Below are positions 53,250 through 63,314 of a stretch of DNA of 64,000 bases, piece by piece. Position numbers and translations under genes: made by a program. The DNA is taken from assembly GCA_031002005.1 (NCBI GenBank), contig JARYHS010011408.1, positions 215,856,473-215,920,472 of the forward strand. The letters run 5' to 3'. The notes beneath the pieces were generated by a model. The model was not told where the DNA came from and ran no database searches. It worked only from the letters and a program-made list of their open reading frames with translations. The stretch comes from Vandiemenella viatica. Lineage: Eukaryota; Arthropoda; Insecta; Orthoptera; Morabidae. How positions within the stretch are numbered: position 1 is the first letter of the stretch; each line of letters opens with the position of its first letter.

Positions 53250-53430
53250 GCCTGATATCTGGCATTCGGGAGGCCATATATTCGATTCTAGCTTTAGTTT
53301 TCTCGAAATCATTCCAGGCGAATGCCGAAAGGATCTTTCAAAAGGCAATGGCCTGAATCTCTTCCCGTTCCTTGTCTACAAACATCCCTCACCTCTAACG
53401 ACCTCGAGGATTCACAAAACCCATAGGTTT
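53250..53430 (+). mobile_element. SINE-A, plus strand, decayed
   Basis: TCTGGCATTCGGGAGGCCAT, ATATTCGATTCTAGC (box B relic), TTCTCGAAATCATTCCAGGC, CTTCCCGTTCCTTGTC and CTAACGACCTCGAGGATTCA follow SINE-A order. Confidence 0.7.
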
Positions 53431-53639
53431 TTTAGCTGTTGAAAATTTTCGTTTCGTTTACCGTTTTTAATTACGAAATCTGTGTATGCGAAATTCAGCT
53501 CAACTTTCGTACGCTCATCGTTTAACATGTCTGGTTAGAAGTGGTTCGCTGAATGAATTTCATTCTGCCGTAGTTCTCCCACACGCTCTCTCCCGACCTT
53601 AATTCATCCCCTTTAAGGGCCTGTACGCTTTTATCCCGC

Positions 53640-53905
53640 GCTTAGAGAATTTGCGTGCGTGGCTGCCCCTTCCGCCCCAGTGCACATAGCAAGTCGACGC
53701 TGTGAAGGCCGTGCCGAAATAATCAACGCCTCCCTCTCGCGGCGGGAAGTTCGGCAACTGACAGCGTGGCGGCGCTGCCGGCCCTGTCTGCAATTGCGAC
53801 TGAAGCCGCTGCTGGCGCTTCGTTCGCCACTCGAGAGCCGTCGAGGGCTTGGCTCACTTGTGCCACAGGAAGACCAGGCGTACAAGTACTTCCTGCACCT
53901 CGATA
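53640..53905. promoter_or_regulatory. CpG-rich patch, candidate promoter or exon
   Basis: G+C-rich with many CpGs (CTCGCGGCGGGAAGTTCGGC, GCGTGGCGGCGCTGCCGG) and open in at least four frames (for example plus 53659-53946, minus 53631-53885), as expected from composition alone. No protein domain was recognised. It ends in normal A+T-rich DNA on both sides. Confidence 0.35.
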
Positions 53906-53909
53906 TCTG

Positions 53910-54808
53910 CTTGAAGAGTTACTGCATCAGTACCTGGCCGTTATAACTCGTAGCCTCCGGACGAAAGAGCTCGTTATAAATTGTCTACAGAACAGCTTTT
54001 AAAATTAGTTGTAACACGTATGAATATTTACCAAACTCCCTATTGCATAAATGAGTTAGCTAATCACCCTCTGAATGTTACAGAAACTTAAAAACTATTT
54101 TCCTGCTTTCAAAAATTCGATAAACGGAACCTTGCTATTATATCATTACATTTTAAGATACTTTGTAAATCTGCATCTGTGCTCTGTTATTCACAAAATT
54201 GTGGTTACCAGAGTGTGCTTTAGATTAAAATTATATCTACTCTGTGCATTCTGTTGCCTAGCGGAAACGGGAGAAAAAACGAGTGCATACAAATATTAAG
54301 CTTCGCAGTACTTCCGTGATGATATCTCTCCTTTCATAGCGGCCCAGGTACATTGATGTATTTCCGCATAGTCTCAAATGATAGTGGATGCTCGTTTGCC
54401 GTAAATTTAATTAGCAAACTGCATCGTAGTGTTCTCCAGTTAATTCTAGCACATCATCATGAATAAAGTCTGAGAAATTTTTGCAATGGATATAGCTACC
54501 AGTTGCAAACGGACAGATATTCTCTGTACTTCATGAACAATTCTTTGCTGTTCGGGTGTCATACGGCACGGAGCTCTAGATAAGGGTGCATAAGAGATTT
54601 ATACACTATTTTTCTTTCTATATACGTTATAATTATTCAATATTCTATTCATAAATCGCAACCTAGAATTGGCTTTTCCTGCAAATCCCACTAAATATTG
54701 TTTTCTAATTGTTGAAAACCACATATTTCAGCTGATCAACCTCATCAAGGACTGATGAATTTGCTGTGTAGTCCTCAAAAATGGATTATTTTGGTTCTTT
54801 TTGCGAGT
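53910..54808. other. No recognisable feature
   Basis: A+T-rich DNA. Confidence 0.4.
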
Positions 54809-54810
54809 TA

Positions 54811-55660
54811 CTTTTTTTTTTTTTTTTTTTTTTGCTGTCGTCAGTCTTTCGACTGGTTTGATGCAACCTTCCATCCCTTCCTATCCTGTGCTAACCTCTT
54901 CATTTATACATATCCCTTACAACCCACGTCCTCAATTATCTGCTTCATATATTCTAATCTATGTCTACCTCTACAGTTCTTACCTTCGACTGTTCCCTCA
55001 ACTAACAAATTAACCAATCCAGCATGTCTCAAAATATGACCTACCAGCCTGTCTCTTCTTTCTGTAAGCTTCTTCCATAAACTTCTTTTCTCACCCATCA
55101 TTTCTACTTTGTCTGTACACCTAATTTTCAGCATTCTTCTGTAGCACCACATTTTTGCTTCAATTTTCTTTCATTCCGGTATTCCTAAAGTCCATCTTTC
55201 ACTACCGTAAAGCGCTGTGCTCCACACATAGAGTTTTAAAAAGTTCTCTCTAATTCCTAGATCAATATTTGAAACTAAAAGGTTTCTCTTTTTCATGAAG
55301 GCTCTTTTTGCTAGTGCTATTCTGCTTTTAACATAATTCCTGCTTCGGCCATCGGATGTAATTTTGCTTCCCAAGTAACAGAACTCACTTACTTCTCCTA
55401 TTTCATCCGATCCTATTTTATATTTAATCTACTATTGGTGCTATCATTTCTGCTGCATTTCTTCACTTTTGTCTTGCTTTGATTTATATTCAGTTCAAAA
55501 TCTTCCTTCAGTATTTTGTTCATGACATTGAGTAACTTTTCAATATCCTCAATCTCTGCTCCAACAAGACAATGTCATCAGCAAATCTCCCTGAAAACTT
55601 CTGCCACATGGAAATTTTTCTTTGACTTTCTTCATTGCTTCTTCTACACTTTACGATTTT
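54811..55660 (-). mobile_element. LINE-D, RT palm to 3' end with poly(A) tail
   Basis: A T-run at 54811-54832 is the A-tail on the minus strand. Reading upstream on the minus strand: MWCYRRMLKIRCTDKV, KKLTERRDRLVGHILRHAGL, GSKITSDGRSRNYVKSRIAL, LAKRAFMKKRNLLVSN and LKLYVWSTALYGSERWTLG, in two frames. Further upstream (about 55555-55590) a FADDIVLLEQ piece is the catalytic FADD box of the reverse transcriptase; the frame then shifts to EDIEKLLNVMNKILKEDF. The copy is 5'-truncated near 55660. This LINE type is often mis-annotated as craniofacial development protein 2-like. Confidence 0.85.
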
Positions 55661-55795
55661 GATTAAGCTGCTATTTTTACGTCATTCAGAAATTGCGTCT
55701 ACATTCCGTTTAATTTCTAAACAAACTCCAGAACTTTTTACTTCCCGAAATATAACTGATGTTAGCGATCGGTCTTAAATTGCCATCTACGATTT

Positions 55796-56667
55796 ATTAA
55801 TTACTTGCTCGTACCCGCGACTTCGTACGCGTGGATTAAGAATTTTTTTGCCAGAATTAAATATAGAAAGTTGTTGGTAATGAAGAATTTGTCCCAAACA
55901 ACACCGAGTCGGCATAATATGACGGGAAAGCTATCACTATATCATTGTACCGTCGAACCTCTCTCTTGAAGAGAGTCAATTTCCAACATATTTCTGTCAC
56001 CATTCGATAAGGTCTCAAAATTTCGTGACTACAACAGATTTCCTTATAAAATTCCATCACAACGATATAGCCATTTAGTCGTCAAAACGTAACAAAAAGA
56101 CAAGAGACGTACTTCCGTATTTATAATAATATTACTGTGGTTCACACTCACACACTGACTGCGAACAACACCTGAGGGATCATTATAACGTAAAAAAGTG
56201 TACACCTACAACATTGCAAGACTACCTACGATTTGCCTCGCGTTGCACCCCTAACTTTCTAATATATACAGTTTAATATTCAATCCGAATAACCTACGGC
56301 CCAGGCCTGACTCTTACGATGAAATACAATTTTTAAAAATCTTAGCCTTCACGGAGATTCGAACCGTAGACCACGACGTTCGTAAGCAAGCGCTTTAACC
56401 ACTGAGCTGCCAGTCCACTACACGGAAACTCGGTACGGAGTCGTCCATATGCAACGTGTCTGTCTATCGCCGTATTTCGAAGTTATGAGACAACATGTGT
56501 TATTTATACAGATCATTTTTCAACCAAATGTAGACAGTATTTTTCTCCTTGTTTCAAAGGATAAGTGTTCAAAGTTTCATCGAGATCGGATGAAAACTGT
56601 GGATTTGTATGAAGAACAAACAAACAAACATACATACATACATACATTCATCTTTATATATAAAGAT
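55796..56667 (-). mobile_element. Helitron-like repeat with an internal tRNA-headed segment
   Basis: On the minus strand the 5' end reads CTTTATATATAAAGATGAAT followed by a GTATGTATGT run, then CCGATCTCGATGAAACTTTG. The 3' end is ACGCGTACGAAGTCGCGGGT, a short GC hairpin, ending GAGCAAG before T. A TC...CTRR layout with a terminal hairpin and insertion in an AT site is typical of Helitrons; here the terminal CTAG appears as CAAG. No Rep/helicase frame is present. The assignment is from pattern memory and could be another nonautonomous class. Confidence 0.45.
56339..56417 (-). mobile_element. tRNA-like SINE head inside the Helitron-like repeat
   Basis: Minus strand GACTGGCAGCTCAGTGGTTA (box A) and CTACGGTTCGAATCTCCGTG (box B), about 40 bp apart, spacing as in tRNA-derived SINEs. 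Its body probably extends to about 56270. Confidence 0.65.
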
Positions 56668-56844
56668 TATAAACAACCTTGAAGAAGTGCTGCTATCAAA
56701 CTTCCTTGCGAGAACCCGGTATCCGTCAACCTGTTCATTAATGGTTCTTTTCCTGACACGAAAGAAGAGTATCGATTCATAAATCTAAGACGATATTCTG
56801 TGCCGTCGAATCTTAGTGAAGATGCCGTTGTATGCTACAGAGTC

Positions 56845-57140
56845 TAAGCCACTCAGCTTTTCATTCATATTATTTGTCACAGTTAAAGTACACAACAGGA
56901 TGTGAATATTTATTTCCGACGTTTAATTATCTCCGTATGTAATTCACGCTAGTCTGAAGAGAGGAAACAGTACTAAATGTCTTGTGGAAACAATAGAGGA
57001 AAAAAGCTACATGCCACGCTGGGGAAGGGGGGAGAGGGGGGGGAGAGACAAAAGCTACGTTGGGCTACGAAGGAGGTGGGGGAGGGAGGGGCAGTTCACA
57101 GGAAGCCAAAATGGAGCTAGGTAGTTTTGTGGACGCTCCG
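56845..57140 (-). mobile_element. MITE-G, one end truncated
   Basis: CAGCTTTTCATTCATATTAT, TTGTCACAGTTAAAG, TATTTATTTCCGACG and TTTAATTATCTCCGTATGTA match the 11409 copy. The intact end is GGTAGTTTTGTGGACGCTCC; the left terminus is missing. Confidence 0.8.
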
Positions 57141-57875
57141 TTGTCTGTCTTGCAGAGACAATAGAGTGTAGTCCAATAGATATGACAGTACACTTATGAC
57201 AGTAACAGGGTTCTCTGTGCAGCAGCTCACATCAAAACTGCTAGACAATAGGCGAGCACTATCGCCACAGATGATCGCATCAGAAAAGCCAGTGCTTCCG
57301 AATCTCACACCAGAATATCCACATCACATGAAAAACAGTAAAATTATATACTACTAGTTTATTAAGAACAAACTCCTGTTTTCCTACATACACGGCCCTC
57401 ATTTTCTACAGAAACCCCATTTCCTTAATGCGAGTCTTTCCGTGGAATCCACCATTTAAAACAAACTGCCTACGTGAGATATGATTCCAAATATACATCA
57501 CTGTCAAAGCGCTAAATCTCTCGACTTTACAGACTTAGGTGTATTAGGTAAATCTGCCTTTTGTCGTCTCTCGGCTGGCTGGCATCATTGTCTGCGGGGA
57601 TGAGGGCACGAACTAGTGTCTCCCCACTCAATCCAACCTTCCCCCAAGGGTGACTTTAAGCAACAAACAGCACGCTCGCGAACACGCCAGAATCTGTTCT
57701 GACAAAAATCCCTGAATCATAATTTTCACTCCATTTAATATTGTTTACATCAAATAGTGTAATATCATCAATCCTGACGTAAGTGTTTCCGAAACTTGCC
57801 TCAACTGAAAGCAAGTTTTGAGCCTTTTATGATGGGCGATAAATCCCTTGCCCTAAAGGCCAGATCGACCAGGCA
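57141..57875. other. No recognisable feature
   Basis: Mixed DNA. Short frames without motifs. Confidence 0.4.
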
Positions 57876-57879
57876 TTTC

Positions 57880-58359
57880 ACTCGTCAGCCCCCGGTTTCA
57901 CCAAAACCCGAGGGTAGTATTACGAGCACGCACAAGATAAATGAAAAAAAATGCAACCCCAATAAACAAAATTTGCGTGGCAGTTTGGCACAATCATATG
58001 ACACAAGAAGAGGAGACGAATGGCATGTGCAGTTAAGTATAAAAATATTGGGAATTTCGTTTTGCAGCAATGTTACAACAGAATGATTACACCCTATCAT
58101 TGCGTTTGACCCATCAGATGAAACCAAAAGGTTATTTTTGTATGCAATATCATTGCATCTACAAAAAGTTTTCAATGTCTTCAAATAAGGATACTTCATC
58201 AGCAGCTTCTACTGCAGTAAGAGTTAAAAAAGAATCTTTGAGATGCTTTTTCGCATATCTCACTACTAAGCATAAGTGCATAAGTGCGAAGATCAGTGGA
58301 CTTGTCAACAATAAGTGAAAACTTAGTTTGTCACGGATCTTCACATAAATTATCAACAC
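57880..58359 (-). pseudogene. hAT transposase core fragment (ZBED/DUF4371-like), decayed
   Basis: Two minus-strand frames line up with the catalytic core of hAT transposases. The upstream piece (58359-58159) ends with HLCLVVRYAKKHLKDSFLTL, then AVEAADEVSLFEDIENFL. The downstream piece (58199-57885) has LLVSSDGSNAMIGCNHSVVT, LLQNEIPNIFILNCTCHSSP and LLVSYDCAKLPR. The SDGxxxMxGxxxSVxxxL...xCxCHSxxLxxSxACxKLPR pattern is characteristic of this family, with the Asp of SDG a catalytic acid. One frameshift separates the pieces (about 58160-58200). The zinc finger and dimerisation domain were not found. Confidence 0.75.
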
Positions 58360-58364
58360 TTTTT

Positions 58365-59150
58365 ATAACGTATCTGATTAATTATGGCGTGAGTTTTCTG
58401 TGGTATTTTTTGTACAATTTTTTAATTTGGACAAGCGGACCGTATCGGTTTCGGCAAGTGCTCCATAATGGTAAATGGTAGATTCTGTTCCGCAACAAAC
58501 GAGGCTAATAGAAAAGTAAGTACTGCTACTTAGTAGAAAATAATTAAATATATTTTTACCTTGTTTAGTTCGTACATCAGGTTTTTGAGTTTTCGTCACA
58601 GTAAATTACGATATCTTTGTGATTTTATATTATCTGAGGATACCGAATGTGCTTATGAAGAAGTTTTTTTTTTCTCGAGAGCGTCTTTCCGTAATGTAAT
58701 ATTAATGTCCTTATTTCAGCTCTTACAATAGGCATAGTTTGCGCTTTTACAATTTTTTGCAGCCATTCTTCTTCCCCGTTCTATTCTATAAAATTGTATG
58801 TTTCTCTTTTTTTTACACTCGCGCTTTTACATGGTTGTTTGTGTTTTCTTTAGTAATTCGGCGAAAGTTTGTCTTCTAATTGATGAAAACTGATGAATGA
58901 ATAAAATCAGAATTCTTGTTTATATAGACAAGCGAATTAACTCTGGAACCTCCTAAATATATCGAAAACGTATGGTACCACCGTATTCCCCAAAAGATAT
59001 CGGGATCATTCTCGTATAATCGATCAAGGAATTTGCTGTGAATCATAAACGAAAAGTGTTGCCAACTTGAAAATGGTAAAATCGGTAAAAACATTCTGAA
59101 AAATTTCCTTGTACTATCAGAAATAATGGAAAAATCGCTACATCTCGGTA
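58365..59150. other. No recognisable feature
   Basis: A+T-rich DNA. Part may belong to the hAT relic upstream of its catalytic core, but no motif confirms it. Confidence 0.4.
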
Positions 59151-59157
59151 TTTCGTT

Positions 59158-59556
59158 AGGGGGCATCCATAAATTACGTGAGGTGTTTTTCCGGATTTCC
59201 GTACCGCCCCCCCCCCCTCAGGTGAGACTTCGTGAGATCTGGTCCAACCTCCCCCTCCCCCCACCCCTTCTGGTAAGATCTGGTCCGTGGAGACACCCCC
59301 CCCCCTCCTCATCCAGAGATAGCCCTCACAACTTTTTGAGACCTTTTTTTTACTAATTTTTTTTTTTAGGTCTCACCTTTCCCAAGGCGGTTACACCCCC
59401 ACTTTTCGACAAAATACCCCCCTAAAATCGACTTTAGCGTCATTTTTTTTTTTTTTAACTCTACAGTCCAACAAGAATTTCGAAATCTCATGTGAGATTT
59501 CTGTTGACACCTCTCCCCCCCCCCTATTTCACCTCACATAATTAATGGACGCCGCC
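59158..59556. mobile_element. MITE-F copy
   Basis: Left end AGGGGGCATCCATAAATTAC plus GTGAGGTG; right end CACCTCACATAATTAATGGA plus CGCCGCC. C-runs alternate with GTGAGACTTCGTGAGATCTG and CACAACTTTTTGAGACC, as in the other copies but in the opposite orientation to 47538. Confidence 0.85.
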
Positions 59557-59589
59557 AGGAAAGACACCATATCGGTAGGTTGTTTGATT

Positions 59590-59965
59590 TATCACCGCGC
59601 TGGGTCGGCTCGTACCGTAGAGTTCGTTACGTTGTGTGGATGGCAAGGCGGTGGTGACGTAGTGTGAACGGCGCGAGCGTGGCCGACACCCGGCCAATCG
59701 ACCGGCGCGATTGCCTCCGGGAGCGGCGAGGCCCCATCGGACGCTCGCAGGCGGCGCGCCCGCCCGCCCGCTCGATAAATCTTGCCGCGCGCGCTGACGT
59801 CAGCGGAAGTGGTCGCGTGCGGACGCCGTGCCGCCGGCACTGTGCGGCGGACGGGACGCCCAATTGGCAAAGTCAGACAGCGGCCACGGAGACGATTCCC
59901 CACAAGTGACCCACATTCGGCAGCGTTACCACCAACCACGGTGAATGAAACGTGGAGTATCAGAC
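59590..59965. promoter_or_regulatory. CpG island-like patch with CRE palindrome, candidate promoter
   Basis: The most G+C- and CpG-rich stretch of the window (for example GGCGGCGCGCCCGCCCGCCC near 59750 and GTGCGGACGCCGTGCCGCCG near 59817). It contains CGCTGACGTCAGCGG at 59789-59803, a perfect palindromic CRE (TGACGTCA) with flanking symmetry. Several frames are open through it in both directions, which follows from composition. It could be a promoter or 5' exon of a gene transcribed out of the patch, but no coding domain was recognised on either side. Confidence 0.45.
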
Positions 59966-59969
59966 ACTA

Positions 59970-61540
59970 GTAACTTCACTTACTATCACCTTGCTCTATG
60001 GTAGCTATAATTTATCTATGGATCTGTGAAAATTCGTGTGTTCATAGTGTAACGATTTCTTTCGTTACTTAAGGATTATTAACTGGATATTACCATTGAC
60101 AAACCGTTATTTAATTATTCAATACTAATTATTTTTTTAAAAATAATTCTGGGATAAAATTTCTGTTTGAAACTACACATTTATTTACAATATGCACAAA
60201 AAAGAACACTAAATTACAATTTTTGTATGTAAAATTTGCTCCAGCATGGGATTCCTTGAATGTATCTCTCAATACAAGAAACGTAAAAATAAATGACAGT
60301 GTCCTGATGAAGCAATAATAAACTGGCTCATGAGAAAATTCCCGGATCGTTTCAGTTGCAGTCGCATGAAAATGTCAATGCAGTGATAAAGTTTTCATTT
60401 TTTATAAGCACATTACCGTGTTGTTGCTTGGTGCTGGATGAACTCTTCCGTCGACTAAAATGCACACTCACCCTGAGATGGGCTGACCCCTGACATGAAA
60501 CACTTTTTCACAGATTTTACACATCACACTTGAACTAGACGCTGCTGCGTATCACCAAAACCGCCCTCCTCTCCGTCTCTCCGCACGACGAGTCCCTTTG
60601 TGCTCGTCTCCATCCACGAGGTCAGTTGGCGCGCCACCCCCAGCTCTGCCAATCAGGGTTCTGCATCCGGTGGCCAATTCCCGGTATTTTGAAGCAGGAC
60701 CATAGAACAAAAGTGGCGTCTTAAACACCTGCACATAGATGGCAGCTGTTGCCTCTTTCACACCATTCACACACACGGTGACGCAAGGTGGCTCCACCTT
60801 TGACAAATGTAGTGGATCCCATAACACTACAATAGTTGTATATTTTTTTTATACAAATCCATAGTTATTATCCGAGCTCGATGAAATCAAAGTGGGTCAC
60901 TCTTTACAATTTTAATGATTAAAATACTAAGCGGAATTTGATATTTGTGCTGTTAATTCTCAGATTAAACTATCAAAAGAAATATTGGCCGGATAGGTTA
61001 AGGCAAAGGAGCAGCCCTGCCAGTGTTTTCCGTTTTCTTGGATCTTATCTTTATGAATTTTGTATCATAAGCAGTGCTTTAACCACCCCCAAAACTACCA
61101 CTAGTTGAAACACTTCTATGTTTATCGATGGCCCACAGGTAAACTTCAATATTGTTCACATCGTTTCTCGGAAAGCAATATTTGAAGTCATGCTGCCTGG
61201 CGTGTGTACGAACAGATTTATTTATTTGCGTGTATGTATAATCTGTGATATAAAAACCCGTATAGAATCGAAAAATTTAAAATATCACTCGTGGTATACA
61301 TTTTGACTGTCAGAAAGCTCCACATCTTTATATATAAAATTCATTGTGCATGAGTAAACCGCATCATCCATGATAAATCACTGAACCTATTGACACTATA
61401 GCTTTCTCGCAGTATAAATGCGTTCCAGACTCCAGAGCCACCAATAGGAATGATTAATATACAAACACGCCACGACAGTAACATTTCGTGTGAATATGGC
61501 CTGAATCGGTCCAGTGGTTTGTCCGTGATGCGGTTTACGG
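59970..61540. other. No recognised gene; one 91-codon minus frame
   Basis: 60552-60827 minus encodes a 91-residue frame (MLWDPLHLSKVEPPCVTVCV at its start, ending RAERRRGGRFW) with no domain I recognise. The segment 60540-60830 is more G+C-rich than its surroundings. A TCTTTATATATAAAATTCAT block at 61324 resembles Helitron-like 5' ends. Confidence 0.4.
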
Positions 61541-61545
61541 ACGCC

Positions 61546-61998
61546 TATAGTGGGAGCCACGAACGATGGCGGGTCGCGCAGAGAGAGAGAGAGAAATAGG
61601 AATGACATAGAATATGCGACGTTACCGCGTTTAACTATTCGCTGTACACTATAAGGCTGATATCACAAGCCTCATCAGTTCTCTCCTGAGCTCTGACAAC
61701 GTCGCATTTCGGCCATCTGGCATCTGTTTCGCACTTATAATGCTTATATACTTTAAAAATTTGCTCTCTACTTCGACTATGCGCTTTTGCTGCTTGTCTT
61801 CCATTATTTAGAATAGCAATTATTGCAATGCTCACTGATTTACATCCGTCTACTTCACAAAAACATCGCATTCGACACTCGTGTTAGCACGACAGGCTCT
61901 GGATTGTTACTGAATCCGATTGGCTGTTGGCAGAGCGATGACGTACATGCGCAAAACCTCGCTAAACTGGGCCGCCATCGTTTGTGGTGCGCACTATA
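61546..61998 (-). mobile_element. TIR-J copy 2, minus strand
   Basis: Ends TATAGTGGGAGCCACGAACG and CGTTTGTGGTGCGCACTATA are inverted repeats matching TIR-J copy 1. The AG-microsatellite (61583-61596), an ATGGAAGACAAGCAGC start on the minus strand and CCAGAGCCTGTCGTGCTAAC also match. The helix-turn-helix frame of copy 1 is shifted here. Confidence 0.75.
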
Positions 61999-61999
61999 G

Positions 62000-63055
62000 G
62001 ATTGCATGTATAAAGATTATCAGCATTTCCTTATGCGAAGTTTCGAGACTGTTTCGGATGTGCGAGGAACGGTTCGGTGGTCACTTAACAGAATTCTGTA
62101 CCTGAAGACTCCACACAATAGATGGGGCCTGTCCCGGGATATCAATAGGCAGGCGTCTGTTCGGCAGAATAACAGTGTATTCCCCAGGATGTGTCGCCAG
62201 TGAAGGGAAAGAATGGTTCCGAGAATAACAAAACGAGATCCTTGGTTCTGGGCATCGACTCGCAACCGGCCACGGGAAGACCCCGAAGGATCACGATTTG
62301 TGGAGATTCTTCCAGACAATGAAATTGCCTTCTGAGCGATTTCTCCACCTTCGTGCAGAGAAGATGACATTTGAATGTAAGCACGATATGACCTTTTGTC
62401 TGCAATATGTAATCTCAAGCGTCTGGTACCTTGAATTTGATGTAAACTAATTTCTACAGCATAACCACCGTCGCAGCCGCAGTGGTCACATCACATGGTA
62501 ATTAGTTTCTAAGAACAAACAGTACTTACCCTTTAAAAGCACTGGCAGGAAAACCCTTGTGATTAAAAGGCTCTCCTCCGAACAGTTAACTCCGCTATTG
62601 CATTGAAAACTGAGAGCATTAATAGCGCTGAAAGACGAACTGTTTTATAGAGGACTTTCAATCACTCATTTTGTGAATGCAAACTTTGAAGCATCTTGTA
62701 ATTCATACTTGCTTAACCTGCTTAACGTAGCATCATTTTTGCATACATGGTTCTCTGTAACAGGTTAAATTTGGTCGATCACTTCGAGGAATTATTACAA
62801 TCATCTGTAACATTTTTAGTATGTTTAGTTTCTGCCAATGTATCGTGTTCTGTTAGATATTTTCGTTTGTCGGCTCAGTGTTAGACGAGGCACTGCTCCA
62901 TCGAATATTAACATTTCCTTGTATTCATTTTAACCCCTTGCCGTACCATTTAGCTGGCCGAATCCTGTGCCCAAGCGGTTGGGGACGCGCTCTAAACGGG
63001 CAGCGTGATGCGCGAGACAATCGCAATAGAAGCCGACGTGCGGATATCTGTTATA
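62000..63055. other. No recognised gene
   Basis: Overlapping short frames at 62006-62418 on both strands have no domain. A tRNA-like CCCAAGCGGTTGGGGACGCG at 62970 is too weak to call. Confidence 0.4.
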
Positions 63056-63072
63056 TAGCAATAAGCTTACTT

Positions 63073-63297
63073 AAAAAATTGGCATTCGGCCTTGTAGCCA
63101 TTTAGCCAGCAACTGTTTTTCTATTATTTCTCAATTGTGTTCATAGAAGCTTCACATGTTTTTGATTATCACAAGTAACATGACAACACAGGACGGACAC
63201 TACACTTAATTAAAACCACCCATGCCCTGGGCCGGACTCGAACCGGCGACCCCTGAAACGTGAAGCCAGCTCGCTAGCCACGCGCTATCCGGGGTCG
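63073..63297 (-). mobile_element. SINE-C, minus strand, with perfect 15 bp target duplication
   Basis: On the minus strand the head GACCCCGGATAGCGCGTGGC and T-arm GCCGGTTCGAGTCCGGCC are followed by CATGGGTGGTTTTAATTAAG and a GGCTAAATGGCTACAAGGCC 3' block, then an A-tail. GCAATAAGCTTACTT flanks it at 63058-63072 and 63298-63312. Length is within 3 bp of the 51177 copy. Confidence 0.9.
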
Positions 63298-63314
63298 GCA
63301 ATAAGCTTACTTGT

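Noticed and set aside
54811..55660. Craniofacial development protein 2-like or endonuclease host gene
   Set aside because: The frames are the RT-to-tail region of a truncated LINE with FADD box, frameshifts and A-tail.
59592..59939. 115-codon minus frame (and overlapping plus frames) as proteins
   Set aside because: G+C-rich composition keeps several frames open at once; no domain is visible. The patch is reported as a candidate promoter only.
60552..60827. 91-codon minus frame as a host exon
   Set aside because: No recognisable domain; kept only as a note in a featureless stretch.
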